Part shown: piece by piece, positions 44,052 to 52,647 of the stretch | Position numbering within the stretch: position 1 is the first letter of the stretch | Layout of the letters: the number at the start of each line of letters is the position of its first letter | Assembly: GCA_025965155.1 (NCBI GenBank) | Contig: JAOPXN010000098.1 | Span: 1-64,000, forward strand | Length of the DNA: 64,000 nucleotides | Origin: Propionibacteriaceae bacterium | Lineage (GTDB): Bacteria > Actinomycetota > Actinomycetes > Propionibacteriales > Propionibacteriaceae | Direction: 5' to 3' | The notes under the pieces: generated by a model | Told to the model about the DNA's origin: nothing | The model's database searches: none | What the model saw: the letters and a program-made list of their open reading frames with translations, nothing else | Translations under genes and position numbers: made by a program

Positions 44052-44309
44052 ACGTCACGAACCCTACACCCCCGACACCTGCCCCTATGTCGAGAACCCC
44101 CAACCTGAGGGCAGAATCACACGGAAAGTTACTAAGGCGTGACGATGTATTCGGGTGAGTGTACCCTGCCTACCCCGGGGGCCGCCAGATCGACCGGCTC
44201 CGGCCCCGTTCAGATCGCACGGGTGTTCGACACAACAGTCACAAGGGCACCGCCGTCACCGTTGTCCTCACCCGGTGCCAGCGTCGCTGTGGCGGACGAG
44301 CGACCGCGG

Positions 44310-44984
44310 CTACGCCGGTAGTGTGGGCTCGGTCTCAACGCCGGCCACGATCACCAGGTCTGGCCGGTTCTGCGCTGCGTCTACCAGCCGTGCGTTCTTC
44401 TCATCGCTTCCGAGCGTTCTGTCCAGCGCCGCCGCCTGGCTGCGACCGAACCGCTGATGCCGAGCGCTGAGCCGCTGACGGCGGACCGTATCGTCCAACC
44501 TGACGAACCATGCCTCGTCCAGCAGCGCGCGCACCTGGTTCCAGGGCGGCTGCGGCAGGAGAAGGTAGTTCCCCTCGGTAATCACCAGCTGCACCGCTGG
44601 CGAGATCTCGACGTTGCCGGCGATGGAGTCCTCGATCTCTCGGCGGAACTCTGGGGCGTAGACCGCGCCTGACTCTGTCTTCAGCCGTCGGAGGAGAGCG
44701 ACATACCCCTCGGCGTCGAAGGTCTCCGGGGCGCCTTTGACCGAGGCCAGACCGTGCTGCTCCAGAACTCGCTGAGCCAGATGAAAGGCGTCCATCCCGA
44801 CCAGCGTGGCTCGACCGGGGTGTTCCACCTCCAGCGCGGCGAGTAGGTCCGTAGCCAAGGTCGACTTACCCGATCCAGGGGCGCCTGCTATCCCCAGGAT
44901 CGTGCGGCGACCCGAGAGGAGGAGGGCGAAAGCACGCTCCCGCAGCACGGGAAACCCTGGGCTGGACGACTGCCTCGCGCTCAC
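44310..44984 (-). CDS. P-loop nucleoside/sugar kinase, uridine-kinase-like (FrcK/YggC type)
   Basis: 224 residues. Walker A GAPGSGKST at 34-42, VGMDAFHLAQRVLEQ as the acceptor-binding segment, VITEGNYLLLPQPPW as Walker B equivalent, and the lid DDTVRRQRLSARHQRFGRS. This matches the uridine kinase/pantothenate kinase-like group often found with fructose transporters, although no transporter is beside it. GTG start; a TAGCCT box 8 nt upstream suggests a near-leaderless mRNA. Substrate unknown. Confidence 0.8.
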   Translation of the reverse strand: MSARQSSSPGFPVLRERAFALLLSGRRTILGIAGAPGSGKSTLATDLLAALEVEHPGRATLVGMDAFHLAQRVLEQHGLASVKGAPETFDAEGYVALLRRLKTESGAVYAPEFRREIEDSIAGNVEISPAVQLVITEGNYLLLPQPPWNQVRALLDEAWFVRLDDTVRRQRLSARHQRFGRSQAAALDRTLGSDEKNARLVDAAQNRPDLVIVAGVETEPTLPA

Positions 44985-45021
44985 GAGAGCACAGGCTAGC
45001 GCGGCCGGGCCCAGATGCGGC

Positions 45022-46383
45022 TCAGGAGTCCAGCTGGTCAGCGGCGATGATCACCGCCGCCGCCGCCCACGCCAGCGGTGCCACCGAGGCCGGCGTACCG
45101 TCGGACAGGACCTTTTCCGGCAACGACCCCTGCGCGGTGCGGTGGCGGTCCAGCCACCGAAGCCAAGCCACCGCCTCGTGCCGTTCACCAACGAACGCCG
45201 CGGTCATCGCGTAGCTGGACGTAGCCGTGTTCCAGCTGACTCCGTCGTCGCGCCAGGAGGCTCCGGGGGACAAGCCGCCGGCCGCCCGCCTCATCGGCCC
45301 GGCAGCCGCTCGCCACACGTCGACTGTCCCGTCCTGAGGTGACGGCTCAGCGAACGGCGGCAGCAGGAAGGCGACCCCGAGGTCGACGCTGCCCGCCTTG
45401 CCGCCGAGGCGGCGGGGGTAGCCGTCCGGGCCGAAGGAGACCTCGATGGCTTCGGCTAGTCGGTCCGCGGCCTGGTCCCGGTGCGACGCCTCGGCCGTAG
45501 CCCCCACCACCCGATACAGGACCGCGGCCGCGCTCAGTCCGGAGCGCAACAGCGCTGCAGTGGCCAGTGTCGGCCGGCGCTCCGGGACCTCCCAGTAGTC
45601 AGGAGACGCCGGCGGCAGTCCGGTGTCGCGGTCGATCGAGTCCACGATCGCTACGGATGAACGATCCAGCAGTTGCCGGTGCCGTTGCACAAAGGCGGCT
45701 TGTCCGGCGGCCGGTAGCTGCTCCATCACCTGTCGCATTGCCCACAGGGACCAGCCAAGGCCGTCCAGCTGTACTCCTCTGTCATCGGGCACGCCGCTCC
45801 CATCGGGCAGGTATCTGGCGTGGAACAGTCCTGACGCGGGCTGGACCCGCTGAAAGAAGCTGACTGTTCGTTCGGCGTCAGCCAGATGCCCGGTGCGAGC
45901 CAAGGCGCTGGCCACCAGCGCCGCGTCGCGGGGCCAGACGTAGTGCCACGGACCCGACCAGCCGGCCACGGCGACCCCGTGCTCGCGACTCAGCATGTGC
46001 AGGTCCAGCAGCGCGTCTCGGACCAGGCTGGACTCCCCCAGCTCCGTTACCGCGGGCACGAAGCCCGCAGCGAGCCAGGCGCGCTGCGCAGCGACCTGCC
46101 GGTCGGCGTCGGGCACCCCGCGGAGTACTCGCGTTCCGGGCACCAACAGCTCCGGATCGTCCGGGACGGCCTGGACCAGGCCATCGCCTCCGACGGCGAT
46201 CGTCCCGGCATGGAGGTCCAGCCGCGCGGGCCTCTGGGGAAGCGCAGCGCAGGACGTGGCACCGGCTAAGCTGAGCATGAGGGTGGAGCAGGCCAGTACC
46301 CGGCCCCACCGGCGCACCCGGTCCCAACCGCGCACCGGCGGGCGAGCTCGGTTTGCCCCGTACGTTGGGCTCCCTGCCGACAT
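45022..46383 (-). CDS. GH15/glucoamylase-like (alpha/alpha-barrel) exported protein
   Basis: 453 residues. N-terminal hydrophobic segment and a possible lipobox ending at Cys45 (LAGATSC, weak). The (alpha/alpha)6 family motifs: GPWHYVWPRDAALVASAL (WPRD at 150-153), LDGLGWSLWAMRQ, and the GH15-like LPEKVLSDGTP. The catalytic base glutamate is plausibly in LPEK, the acid not certain. Probably hydrolyses alpha-glucans at the cell surface. TAGGCT lies 6 nt before the ATG, suggesting a leaderless transcript. Confidence 0.75.
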   Translation of the reverse strand: MSAGSPTYGANRARPPVRGWDRVRRWGRVLACSTLMLSLAGATSCAALPQRPARLDLHAGTIAVGGDGLVQAVPDDPELLVPGTRVLRGVPDADRQVAAQRAWLAAGFVPAVTELGESSLVRDALLDLHMLSREHGVAVAGWSGPWHYVWPRDAALVASALARTGHLADAERTVSFFQRVQPASGLFHARYLPDGSGVPDDRGVQLDGLGWSLWAMRQVMEQLPAAGQAAFVQRHRQLLDRSSVAIVDSIDRDTGLPPASPDYWEVPERRPTLATAALLRSGLSAAAVLYRVVGATAEASHRDQAADRLAEAIEVSFGPDGYPRRLGGKAGSVDLGVAFLLPPFAEPSPQDGTVDVWRAAAGPMRRAAGGLSPGASWRDDGVSWNTATSSYAMTAAFVGERHEAVAWLRWLDRHRTAQGSLPEKVLSDGTPASVAPLAWAAAAVIIAADQLDS

Positions 46384-46389
46384 GCAGCG

Positions 46390-46395
46390 AGCCTA
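46390..46395 (-). promoter_or_regulatory. -10 box TAGGCT, leaderless promoter
   Basis: Minus-strand TAGGCT ends 6 nt before ATG 46383, identical to the box before the SixA-like gene. Confidence 0.42.
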
Positions 46396-46496
46396 GTAGC
46401 CGCCCGTACCGCGCCCTCCATCGCTGTAGGGTCTGACCGTCCACTCCCCCAAGACCGTCTTCGGCGTAGCCGCCGGACCCCTGTGATCGGACCGCC

Positions 46497-48005
46497 ATGT
46501 CAGCCAGCGCACCAAACCCCATCCCGGATCACTCCTCCACCTCGGTCCTAGCGGCACTTCGCTCGCCGCGACGGCTTCGAACCGAAGTGCTCGCGGGTCT
46601 TGTGGTTGCACTGGCGCTCATCCCGGAGGCGATCTCCTTCTCGATCATCGCCGGCGTCGACCCCCGCGTCGGGCTGTTCGCGTCGTTCACGATGGCGGTC
46701 ACCATCGCGGTCGTCGGTGGTCGGCCGGCGATGATCTCCGCCGCAACCGGTGCCGTGGCGCTCGTGGTGGCACCGTTGACCCGCGCTCACGGCGTCGACT
46801 ACCTGATCGCCACTGTGATCTTGGCCGGACTGCTGCAGATCACCCTGAGCCTGCTCGGGGTAGCCAGGCTGATGCGGTTCATCCCTCGAAGCGTCATGAT
46901 CGGTTTCGTCAACGCGCTGGCGATCTTGATCTTCAGCTCCCAGCTGCCGCACCTGCTGGGCGTTCCCTGGCTGGTCTACCCGATGGTGGCTGTCGGAATC
47001 GGAGTCATTGTCGGTCTGCCCAAGATCAGCACCATGGTGCCGAGCCCGCTGGTCGCGATCGGGCTGTTGACGGTGATCACCGTCGCTTTCGCCGTGGCAG
47101 TGCCCACGGTAGGCGACCAGGGCCAGCTGCCGGACAGCCTGCCATCACTGCTGCTGCCGCAGGTGCCGCTAACCTTGGAGACCCTCCGGATCATCGGCCC
47201 GTACGCGGTCGGCGTTGCCCTGGTCGGACTGCTGGAGTCCCTGATGACGGCGAAGCTGGTGGACGACATCACCGACACTGGTTCGCCGAAGACGCGCGAG
47301 GCCTGGGGCCAGGGCGTGGCCAACGTGGTCACAGGTCTCTTCGGCGGCATGGGCGGGTGCGCCATGATCGGACAGACCATGATCAACGTGAAGGTCTCCG
47401 GCGCGCGTACCAGGATCTCCACGTTCCTGGCAGGCGTGTTCTTGTTGATCTTGGTCGTCGTTCTCGGGGATCTGGTCGGCGTCATCCCGATGGCCGCGCT
47501 GGTGGCGGTGATGATCATGGTCTCGGTGAGCACCTTCGACTGGCACAGCGTCCGGCCGTCGACGCTGCGACGGATGCCGTACAGCGAGACGTTGGTGATG
47601 GTGGTGACGGTGATCGTCACAGTCGGCACCCACAACCTCGCCTTCGGCGTCATCGCCGGGGTCGTCGTCGCAATGGTGCTGTTCGCCCGGCGGGTGGCCC
47701 ACTTCACCGAGGTTGTCCCGCTCGACCGACCGGAGGAGCACACCCAGGTGTACGCGGTCCGCGGTGAGCTGTTCTTCGCCTCAAGCAACGACCTGGTGAC
47801 GCAGTTCGACTACGTCGGCGACCCCGACCACGTGGTGATCGATATGTCACAGTCCCACATCTGGGACGCCTCCACGGTGGCAGCGTTGGACGCGGTGGTC
47901 CACAAGTACGCGTCCAAAGGCAAGCACGCCGAGATCGTCGGGCTGAACGCGGCTAGCAGCGAGCGCCACGATCTGCTTAGCGGCCAGCTGGGCGTTGAGC
48001 ATTGA
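46497..48005 (+). CDS. SulP-family anion transporter with C-terminal STAS domain
   Basis: 502 residues. Multiple hydrophobic helices with the SulP start VLAGLVVALALIPEAISFSIIAGVDP and the conserved GLFGGMGGCAMIGQTMINVKVSGA segment. The C-terminal STAS domain begins about residue 415 (YAVRGELFFASSN; IDMSQSHIWDASTVAALD). Members carry sulfate, bicarbonate or other anions; specificity is open. A gap of 491-bp-free context: it diverges from the GH15-like gene with about 110 bp between. Confidence 0.9.
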   Translation: MSASAPNPIPDHSSTSVLAALRSPRRLRTEVLAGLVVALALIPEAISFSIIAGVDPRVGLFASFTMAVTIAVVGGRPAMISAATGAVALVVAPLTRAHGVDYLIATVILAGLLQITLSLLGVARLMRFIPRSVMIGFVNALAILIFSSQLPHLLGVPWLVYPMVAVGIGVIVGLPKISTMVPSPLVAIGLLTVITVAFAVAVPTVGDQGQLPDSLPSLLLPQVPLTLETLRIIGPYAVGVALVGLLESLMTAKLVDDITDTGSPKTREAWGQGVANVVTGLFGGMGGCAMIGQTMINVKVSGARTRISTFLAGVFLLILVVVLGDLVGVIPMAALVAVMIMVSVSTFDWHSVRPSTLRRMPYSETLVMVVTVIVTVGTHNLAFGVIAGVVVAMVLFARRVAHFTEVVPLDRPEEHTQVYAVRGELFFASSNDLVTQFDYVGDPDHVVIDMSQSHIWDASTVAALDAVVHKYASKGKHAEIVGLNAASSERHDLLSGQLGVEH

Positions 48006-48029
48006 CCTTCGTTGGGGAGATGAGCTGCG

Positions 48030-48090
48030 CCGAGTAGTCAGTTCTGCCGGGACACGCCGACAAGATGGCGGAGGATGCGACCAGTCGCGG
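48030..48090. repeat. Intergenic palindromic repeat, copy 2
   Basis: Begins CCGAGTAGTC (48030-48039), followed by GGGACACGCCGAC, ATGGCGGAGG and GACCAGTCGCGG. It is shorter than copy 1 and its right arm is imperfect. It lies between the convergent SulP and CNNM-type genes. Confidence 0.6.
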
Positions 48091-48097
48091 AAGTGAG

Positions 48098-49153
48098 CTA
48101 GGACAGATGTTGCGCGGCATCTCGGACCTCACCCACCAATTCCTCCAGCACGTCCTCCAACGTCACGAAGCCGAGGAGCCGGCCGTCGTCGTCAACGACG
48201 CGTGCCATGTGTGAGCCACGGGCCTGCATCACCTTGAGCGCCTGGCTTAGCAGGCTGTCGCAGCCTAGCGTCGCCATCGGACGGATCCACTTCGCCGCGA
48301 TCGGCTGACTCTGGTGTGCCGGATCAGGGTCCAGCACGTCCTTGATGTGGAGGTAGCCAAGGGCCTCGATCCCGCCGTGCCCCTCGGGCCTGATGACCGG
48401 GAACCGCGAGTACCCGGTCTCGGCGCAGAGCCGCTCGACGTCGGCCAGCGTTGAGTCGAGGCTGAGCGACTTCACCGTCTCCAGCGGCAGCAGGACCGAC
48501 GACACGGTTCGACCGGTGAAGCTCAACGCTCCGGACAGCAGCTCGTAGGCGTTGTCGTTGATCATTCCTTCCTGGCGCGACTCGTCGACCAGGCCCCGCA
48601 CCTCCTCGGAGGTGAACGTCGAGCTGACCTCGTCCCGGGGTTCCACTCCGAGGGCGCGTACTGCCAGGTTCGCCAGCTTGTTGAGCAGCCAGATCAGCGG
48701 CTTCAGAATCGTCACCAGAAAAACCAGCGGCGGGGCCAGCATCAGCGCGGTGCGTTCCGGGGCGGCCAGGGCAATGTTTTTCGGCACCATCTCGCCGACC
48801 ACCACGTGCAGAGTCACCACGATGAACAAGGCAACAGCGAAGGAGATTGGATGGAGGAGCACCTGCGGTATGCCGACCAGGTGGAACAGCGGGTCGAGCA
48901 GATGGGCGACCGCAGGCTCGCCGATAGCGCCCAGGCCGATCGTGCATGCAGTGATTCCGAGCTGAGCCCCAGCCATCATCATCGACACGTTCTCCAGCGC
49001 GCGGAGGGTGGTGCGCGCCCGGGCTGAGCCGGCGCGGGCTGCCGGCTCGATCTGGGTCCGCCGGGCGGAGATGAGCGCAAACTCGGCCGCGACGAAGAAG
49101 AAGTTCAGGGCCAGTAGCCCTATCGCGATGGCAACGCCGGCGAGATTGCTCAC
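48098..49153 (-). CDS. CNNM/CorC family membrane protein with CBS pair (second of pair)
   Basis: 351 residues. DUF21/CNNM transmembrane domain (GLLALNFFFVAAEFALISARR, AQLGITACTIGLGAIGEP, HVVVGEMVPKNIALAAPERTALM) then two CBS motifs (VSSVLLPLETVKSLSLDSTLADVERLC; ARVVDDDGRLLGFVTLEDVLEELVG). Shorter than its neighbour: it lacks the CorC_HlyC C-terminal domain. Family members move Mg2+ or similar cations. Coupled to the upstream gene by ATGA. Confidence 0.9.
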   Translation of the reverse strand: MSNLAGVAIAIGLLALNFFFVAAEFALISARRTQIEPAARAGSARARTTLRALENVSMMMAGAQLGITACTIGLGAIGEPAVAHLLDPLFHLVGIPQVLLHPISFAVALFIVVTLHVVVGEMVPKNIALAAPERTALMLAPPLVFLVTILKPLIWLLNKLANLAVRALGVEPRDEVSSTFTSEEVRGLVDESRQEGMINDNAYELLSGALSFTGRTVSSVLLPLETVKSLSLDSTLADVERLCAETGYSRFPVIRPEGHGGIEALGYLHIKDVLDPDPAHQSQPIAAKWIRPMATLGCDSLLSQALKVMQARGSHMARVVDDDGRLLGFVTLEDVLEELVGEVRDAAQHLS

Positions 49154-50559
49154 TCTTCGCTCCCCGGGCCGCGACGCTCGGTCCGGTCGGTGACCTCGGG
49201 ATTGACGAGGTCGTCCTGCACATCCATTTTGATCCGGTCGAGTCGACGACCCTGCAGTCGCTCGACCGTCAGCGTCACTTTCTGTTCGCCGACGGGGTCG
49301 GGTCCGTCGGAGTCGAGGTCGATCTCCCGCGGCAGGCTCAGCTCCACCAAGTCCCCGACCTCGGGGATGGAGCCGAAGCGCTCCTGAACCAGTCCGGCCA
49401 GGGTCTCGTAGTGCTCGCCTTCCGGCAGCTTGGTGCCGGTCAGCTCAGCCACCTCGTCCGGCCTGAGCAAGCCGGACAACGACCAGCTGCCGTCGCTGTG
49501 CTGCCGGAAGTGGGCGCCGTGCCGGTCGTGCTCGTCGATGATCTCCCCGACGATCTCCTCGACGACGTCCTCCAGCGTCACCACGCCGGCCGTGCCGCCG
49601 TACTCGTCGACGACGATGGCCAACTGCATGCCCCCGGCCCGCAACAGCGTCAGCAGCGAGTCGACCGGCAGCGTCTCGGGTACCAGCAGCGGCTCCTGCT
49701 GGATGCTTCGGACTGGGACCGTGCTGCGGTCCGCGGGCGGCACCGCGACCGCATGCTTGATATGCACGGTGCCGACGATCTCGTCGGCACTGGACTCCAC
49801 CACCGGGAACCGCGAGTGGCCGGTCTCGCGGGCGGCTTGGATCACCGACACCACCGGGTCCTCGGCGCGGACCGAACGCATCCGCACCCGCGGCGTCATG
49901 ATGTCTTCGGCCGTCTTCTGGCTGAGGGCGATGGTCCGCTGGACCAGCGAGGCGGTGTCACGGTCCAGCACCCCTTCGCGGGCCGACCGGCGGACCAGTG
50001 AGGCGATCTCCTCGGGGCTACGGACGGAGCGCAGCTCCTCCTGTGGTTCGATTCCAAGCGTACGGACGATGGCGTTCGCGCAGCCGTTGAACAACCTGAT
50101 CGGCCAGGCCATTGCCGCGGTGAACCCGCGCTGGAACAGCTGGGTGGCGGTACTGACACGCACCGGGTCGGCGATGGCCAGGTTCTTGGGGACAAGCTCA
50201 CCGAACACCATCGTGAGGACGTTAGCCAGCACGAACGCCACGGTCACGGACACGGTGCTCACGGCCGACTTCGGTACGCCGATTGCGGTCAGTGGCGTCT
50301 CGAGCAGTACCGACAGCGCGGGTTGGGCCAGGAACCCGATGGCCAGGTTGGTCAGGGTAATGCCGAGCTGGGCGCCGGACAACTGTGTCGACAGGGATCT
50401 GAGGGCTTTCAGCACCCCGGCGGCGCGGCGGTCCCCAGCGCCCGCGGCGCGTTCGACCGTCGCCCGGTCGACGGTGACGAAGGCGAACTCGGCCGCGACG
50501 AACACGCCGCAGGCCAGGACAAGGAACAGAGCAACGGCAAGCAGAATCCACTCGGTCAT
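49150..50559 (-). CDS. CNNM/CorC family membrane protein with CBS pair and CorC_HlyC domain
   Basis: 469 residues: DUF21 domain (LFLVLACGVFVAAEFAFVTVDR, GAQLGITLTNLAIGFLAQPAL, FGELVPKNLAIADPVRVS), CBS pair (AEDIMTPRVRMRSVRAEDPVVSVIQ; LAIVVDEYGGTAGVVTLEDVVEEIVGEIIDE) and a C-terminal CorC_HlyC domain ending about 440. ATG 50559 has GGAGA 6 nt upstream. With the second gene it forms an operon, probably a hetero-oligomeric Mg2+/Co2+ transporter. Confidence 0.92.
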   Translation of the reverse strand: MTEWILLAVALFLVLACGVFVAAEFAFVTVDRATVERAAGAGDRRAAGVLKALRSLSTQLSGAQLGITLTNLAIGFLAQPALSVLLETPLTAIGVPKSAVSTVSVTVAFVLANVLTMVFGELVPKNLAIADPVRVSTATQLFQRGFTAAMAWPIRLFNGCANAIVRTLGIEPQEELRSVRSPEEIASLVRRSAREGVLDRDTASLVQRTIALSQKTAEDIMTPRVRMRSVRAEDPVVSVIQAARETGHSRFPVVESSADEIVGTVHIKHAVAVPPADRSTVPVRSIQQEPLLVPETLPVDSLLTLLRAGGMQLAIVVDEYGGTAGVVTLEDVVEEIVGEIIDEHDRHGAHFRQHSDGSWSLSGLLRPDEVAELTGTKLPEGEHYETLAGLVQERFGSIPEVGDLVELSLPREIDLDSDGPDPVGEQKVTLTVERLQGRRLDRIKMDVQDDLVNPEVTDRTERRGPGSEE

Positions 50560-50604
50560 CGCTCGTCTCCAGCCGAGTGGGAAGTCTGAAGACGGCGGGT
50601 ACTA

Positions 50605-50684
50605 CCAGGGGGGTCGTTGAGCATGATCTGACAAGGCTAGCAACGAGACGGGACCGTCGCGCCGCGCCGTGGCGACCCCCCTGG
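50605..50684. repeat. 80-bp element bounded by perfect 12-bp inverted repeats
   Basis: CCAGGGGGGTCG (50605-50616) and CGACCCCCCTGG (50673-50684) bound 56 bp. It lies between the peroxidase stop and the CNNM start. Inner sequence shows no further symmetry. No target-site duplication was seen. Confidence 0.5.
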
Positions 50685-50708
50685 CGCCCTCCAGTGCGCC
50701 AACGGGGC

Positions 50709-52430
50709 TCAGTCGATAGTTCCGGGCAACGGCTCAATCGCCTCGGGTTCGCCCACTTCGTCGTCGTCCACTGGCACCGGGTCGGGATCGGGCTCAGGAT
50801 CAGGGTTCTTGATGCGGGCCCGCGGGTCGATCGCGTCAGCCATCAAGATCAGATCCCCGGTCGTGAACGAACCGCCCGGGTTGAAGGACGGGTTCGCGTT
50901 GAAGTATGAGGTGTTGTCCAGGGCGATCAGACCCAGGATGACCTCGGCGACGATTCGACCTCCGACCGGACCCAGCTTCTGTCCGCCGAGCAGCTCCGCC
51001 TCCTTCAAGACGTAGAACCACAGCGGCGCCTTGCCCTTCCAGCCGGCCTCGGTCAGGCCAAGCTGGGCGTTGCTGAGGGGTTTGATCCCCATCGCCGTGG
51101 CGACATCCTGTCCGGCGGGCAAGCCGAGCCGCTTACCGCGGAGCAGGTTGCGTTCGGACAGGGCCACAATGGCTCCGGCGGTTGCCGCCACCACGGTGGA
51201 GGGCAGCTTGGCCAGCGGAAGTGAGATCTGGGTGTCGATCTTCCGTGCCATGTTGCGGTCGTCGGGGGTGTCCATCCCCGGGATGTCGAAGAAGTAGTTC
51301 CAGTCGATCCACAGGTTATGCGGGATGGGACGGTTTCCGCGCAGGTCCTCGTACCCGTCGGGCCCGAAGATCGGCACGGTGTGGCCGTCCTGCACCTCGT
51401 ACTCAGCCCTGATCATGCTGTGCCCGAACCGGAAGGCGGCGCCGGAGTACTCGATCGGCATGTACGGCTTGTTGGGGTTCTTCGGCTTGTAGTACTTGCC
51501 GGCGAACTGGATCGGGCCCGATCCGGTGCGGCGCAGCAGGCTGCGGACCACGTCCGCACCGACGATCCGACTCAGATAGTCGTTGACGATCAGCCACTGG
51601 AAGTGCCAGCGGCAGAGCTGCTGGGCGGCCGCGAAGGTCTTGCCCTGGTCGCGGTACTTGTTGTGCAGGCGCAGGAAGACGGTGTGGAGCTGCGCCACGA
51701 TGAGGTTCTCGTCGTTGCGGGGATCTCCCAGGAACGCGGCGCCGACGTCGTCGCGGGGCAGGTCAAACAGACCGTCATGTTCGTTGACGAGCAGATAACC
51801 GGGTCGAGCCGGGTCGTAGAGTTCCGGACTTCCCGTTGGCCCCTTGCCGTAGACGCTTCCCAGGTCGAACCGCGGCGTGTCGTAGTTGATCATTCCGTCG
51901 ACGTCCTGCTTCTGCTGCGCCAGCGGGGTCTTGTCGAGCGTCATGTCGTGGTCGATGAACTGGCCCAGATAGACGTACCCGGCGGGGATCGCCGCGATGT
52001 CGAAGGCAGTGTCACTGTCCTTGACGTCGCTGAGCGGCTGCTTGCCGTCGTTCATCCTGGCCGCCAGCTTCGTCAGCAGCGCGTCCGGCGTGTTGTAGGC
52101 CGGCAGTTGCTTGAACATCAGGCCGAAGCGGGCCTCCTTGGCACGACCGCCCCTGACTGCAATGCGCAAGCCGCGGAGCTCTTGACCGTGGCTGCCCTTC
52201 AGTGCCCGCCGGGCAGCCTTCGCCGCCTTCCTCGCCGATCCCGCTGCGGCAGCGGTGCCGCCTCGTCCCCCGACTAGCGGCACCGCTGCCAGACCGGCTA
52301 GACCTGCGAGGAACCCTCGCCGACCAAGTCGCTTTCTTTCGTCCCCAGATGCCACACCTGCCGTAGCCACACTGGCTGTAGCCCCACTGAACGGACAGGT
52401 GCGCGCCGAAGCGCCGTCGCCATGCTGCAT
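50709..52430 (-). CDS. Tat-exported animal-type haem peroxidase
   Basis: About 573 residues from ATG 52430 (AGGAG 7 nt upstream). Tat signal RKRLGRRGFLAG (RR at 37-38). The animal/myeloperoxidase-like fold is recognised by distal QFIDHDMT (Asp160, His161), RNDE (Arg238, Glu241, matching the MPO RxxE) and proximal RFGHSMI (His337). Asp160 and Glu241 are the positions that form ester links to haem in mammalian enzymes. The C-terminal tail is Pro/Asp-rich. Probably oxidises halides or phenolics outside the cell; substrate unknown. Confidence 0.88.
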   Translation of the reverse strand: MQHGDGASARTCPFSGATASVATAGVASGDERKRLGRRGFLAGLAGLAAVPLVGGRGGTAAAAGSARKAAKAARRALKGSHGQELRGLRIAVRGGRAKEARFGLMFKQLPAYNTPDALLTKLAARMNDGKQPLSDVKDSDTAFDIAAIPAGYVYLGQFIDHDMTLDKTPLAQQKQDVDGMINYDTPRFDLGSVYGKGPTGSPELYDPARPGYLLVNEHDGLFDLPRDDVGAAFLGDPRNDENLIVAQLHTVFLRLHNKYRDQGKTFAAAQQLCRWHFQWLIVNDYLSRIVGADVVRSLLRRTGSGPIQFAGKYYKPKNPNKPYMPIEYSGAAFRFGHSMIRAEYEVQDGHTVPIFGPDGYEDLRGNRPIPHNLWIDWNYFFDIPGMDTPDDRNMARKIDTQISLPLAKLPSTVVAATAGAIVALSERNLLRGKRLGLPAGQDVATAMGIKPLSNAQLGLTEAGWKGKAPLWFYVLKEAELLGGQKLGPVGGRIVAEVILGLIALDNTSYFNANPSFNPGGSFTTGDLILMADAIDPRARIKNPDPEPDPDPVPVDDDEVGEPEAIEPLPGTID

Positions 52431-52554
52431 GATCTGTCTCCTGTCGCCCACGCAGACACGCGAGCTTCGCCCCCCGAATGCCGACTCCAGGTACGTCGGC
52501 CGATTACTCACTACAGCCTTAGCGATCATCCGCCTGGCTTCAACCCCAACCTCC

Positions 52555-52581
52555 GGGGGGTCGGCCCCCCCAATCTGGGGG
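52555..52581. terminator. Mutually exclusive G/C hairpins
   Basis: GGGGGG (52555-52560), TCGG, CCCCCCC (52565-52571), AATCT, GGGGG (52577-52581). The middle arm can pair with either neighbour. Located 67 bp beyond the nhaA stop. Possibly a termination or RNA-structure switch. Confidence 0.35.
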
Positions 52582-52647
52582 ATCTGGCAGTCGGCGACTG
52601 CTGAAAGTGGTATAGCCGCTGAGTGCCAGGAGGGACGGACCGGCTGA

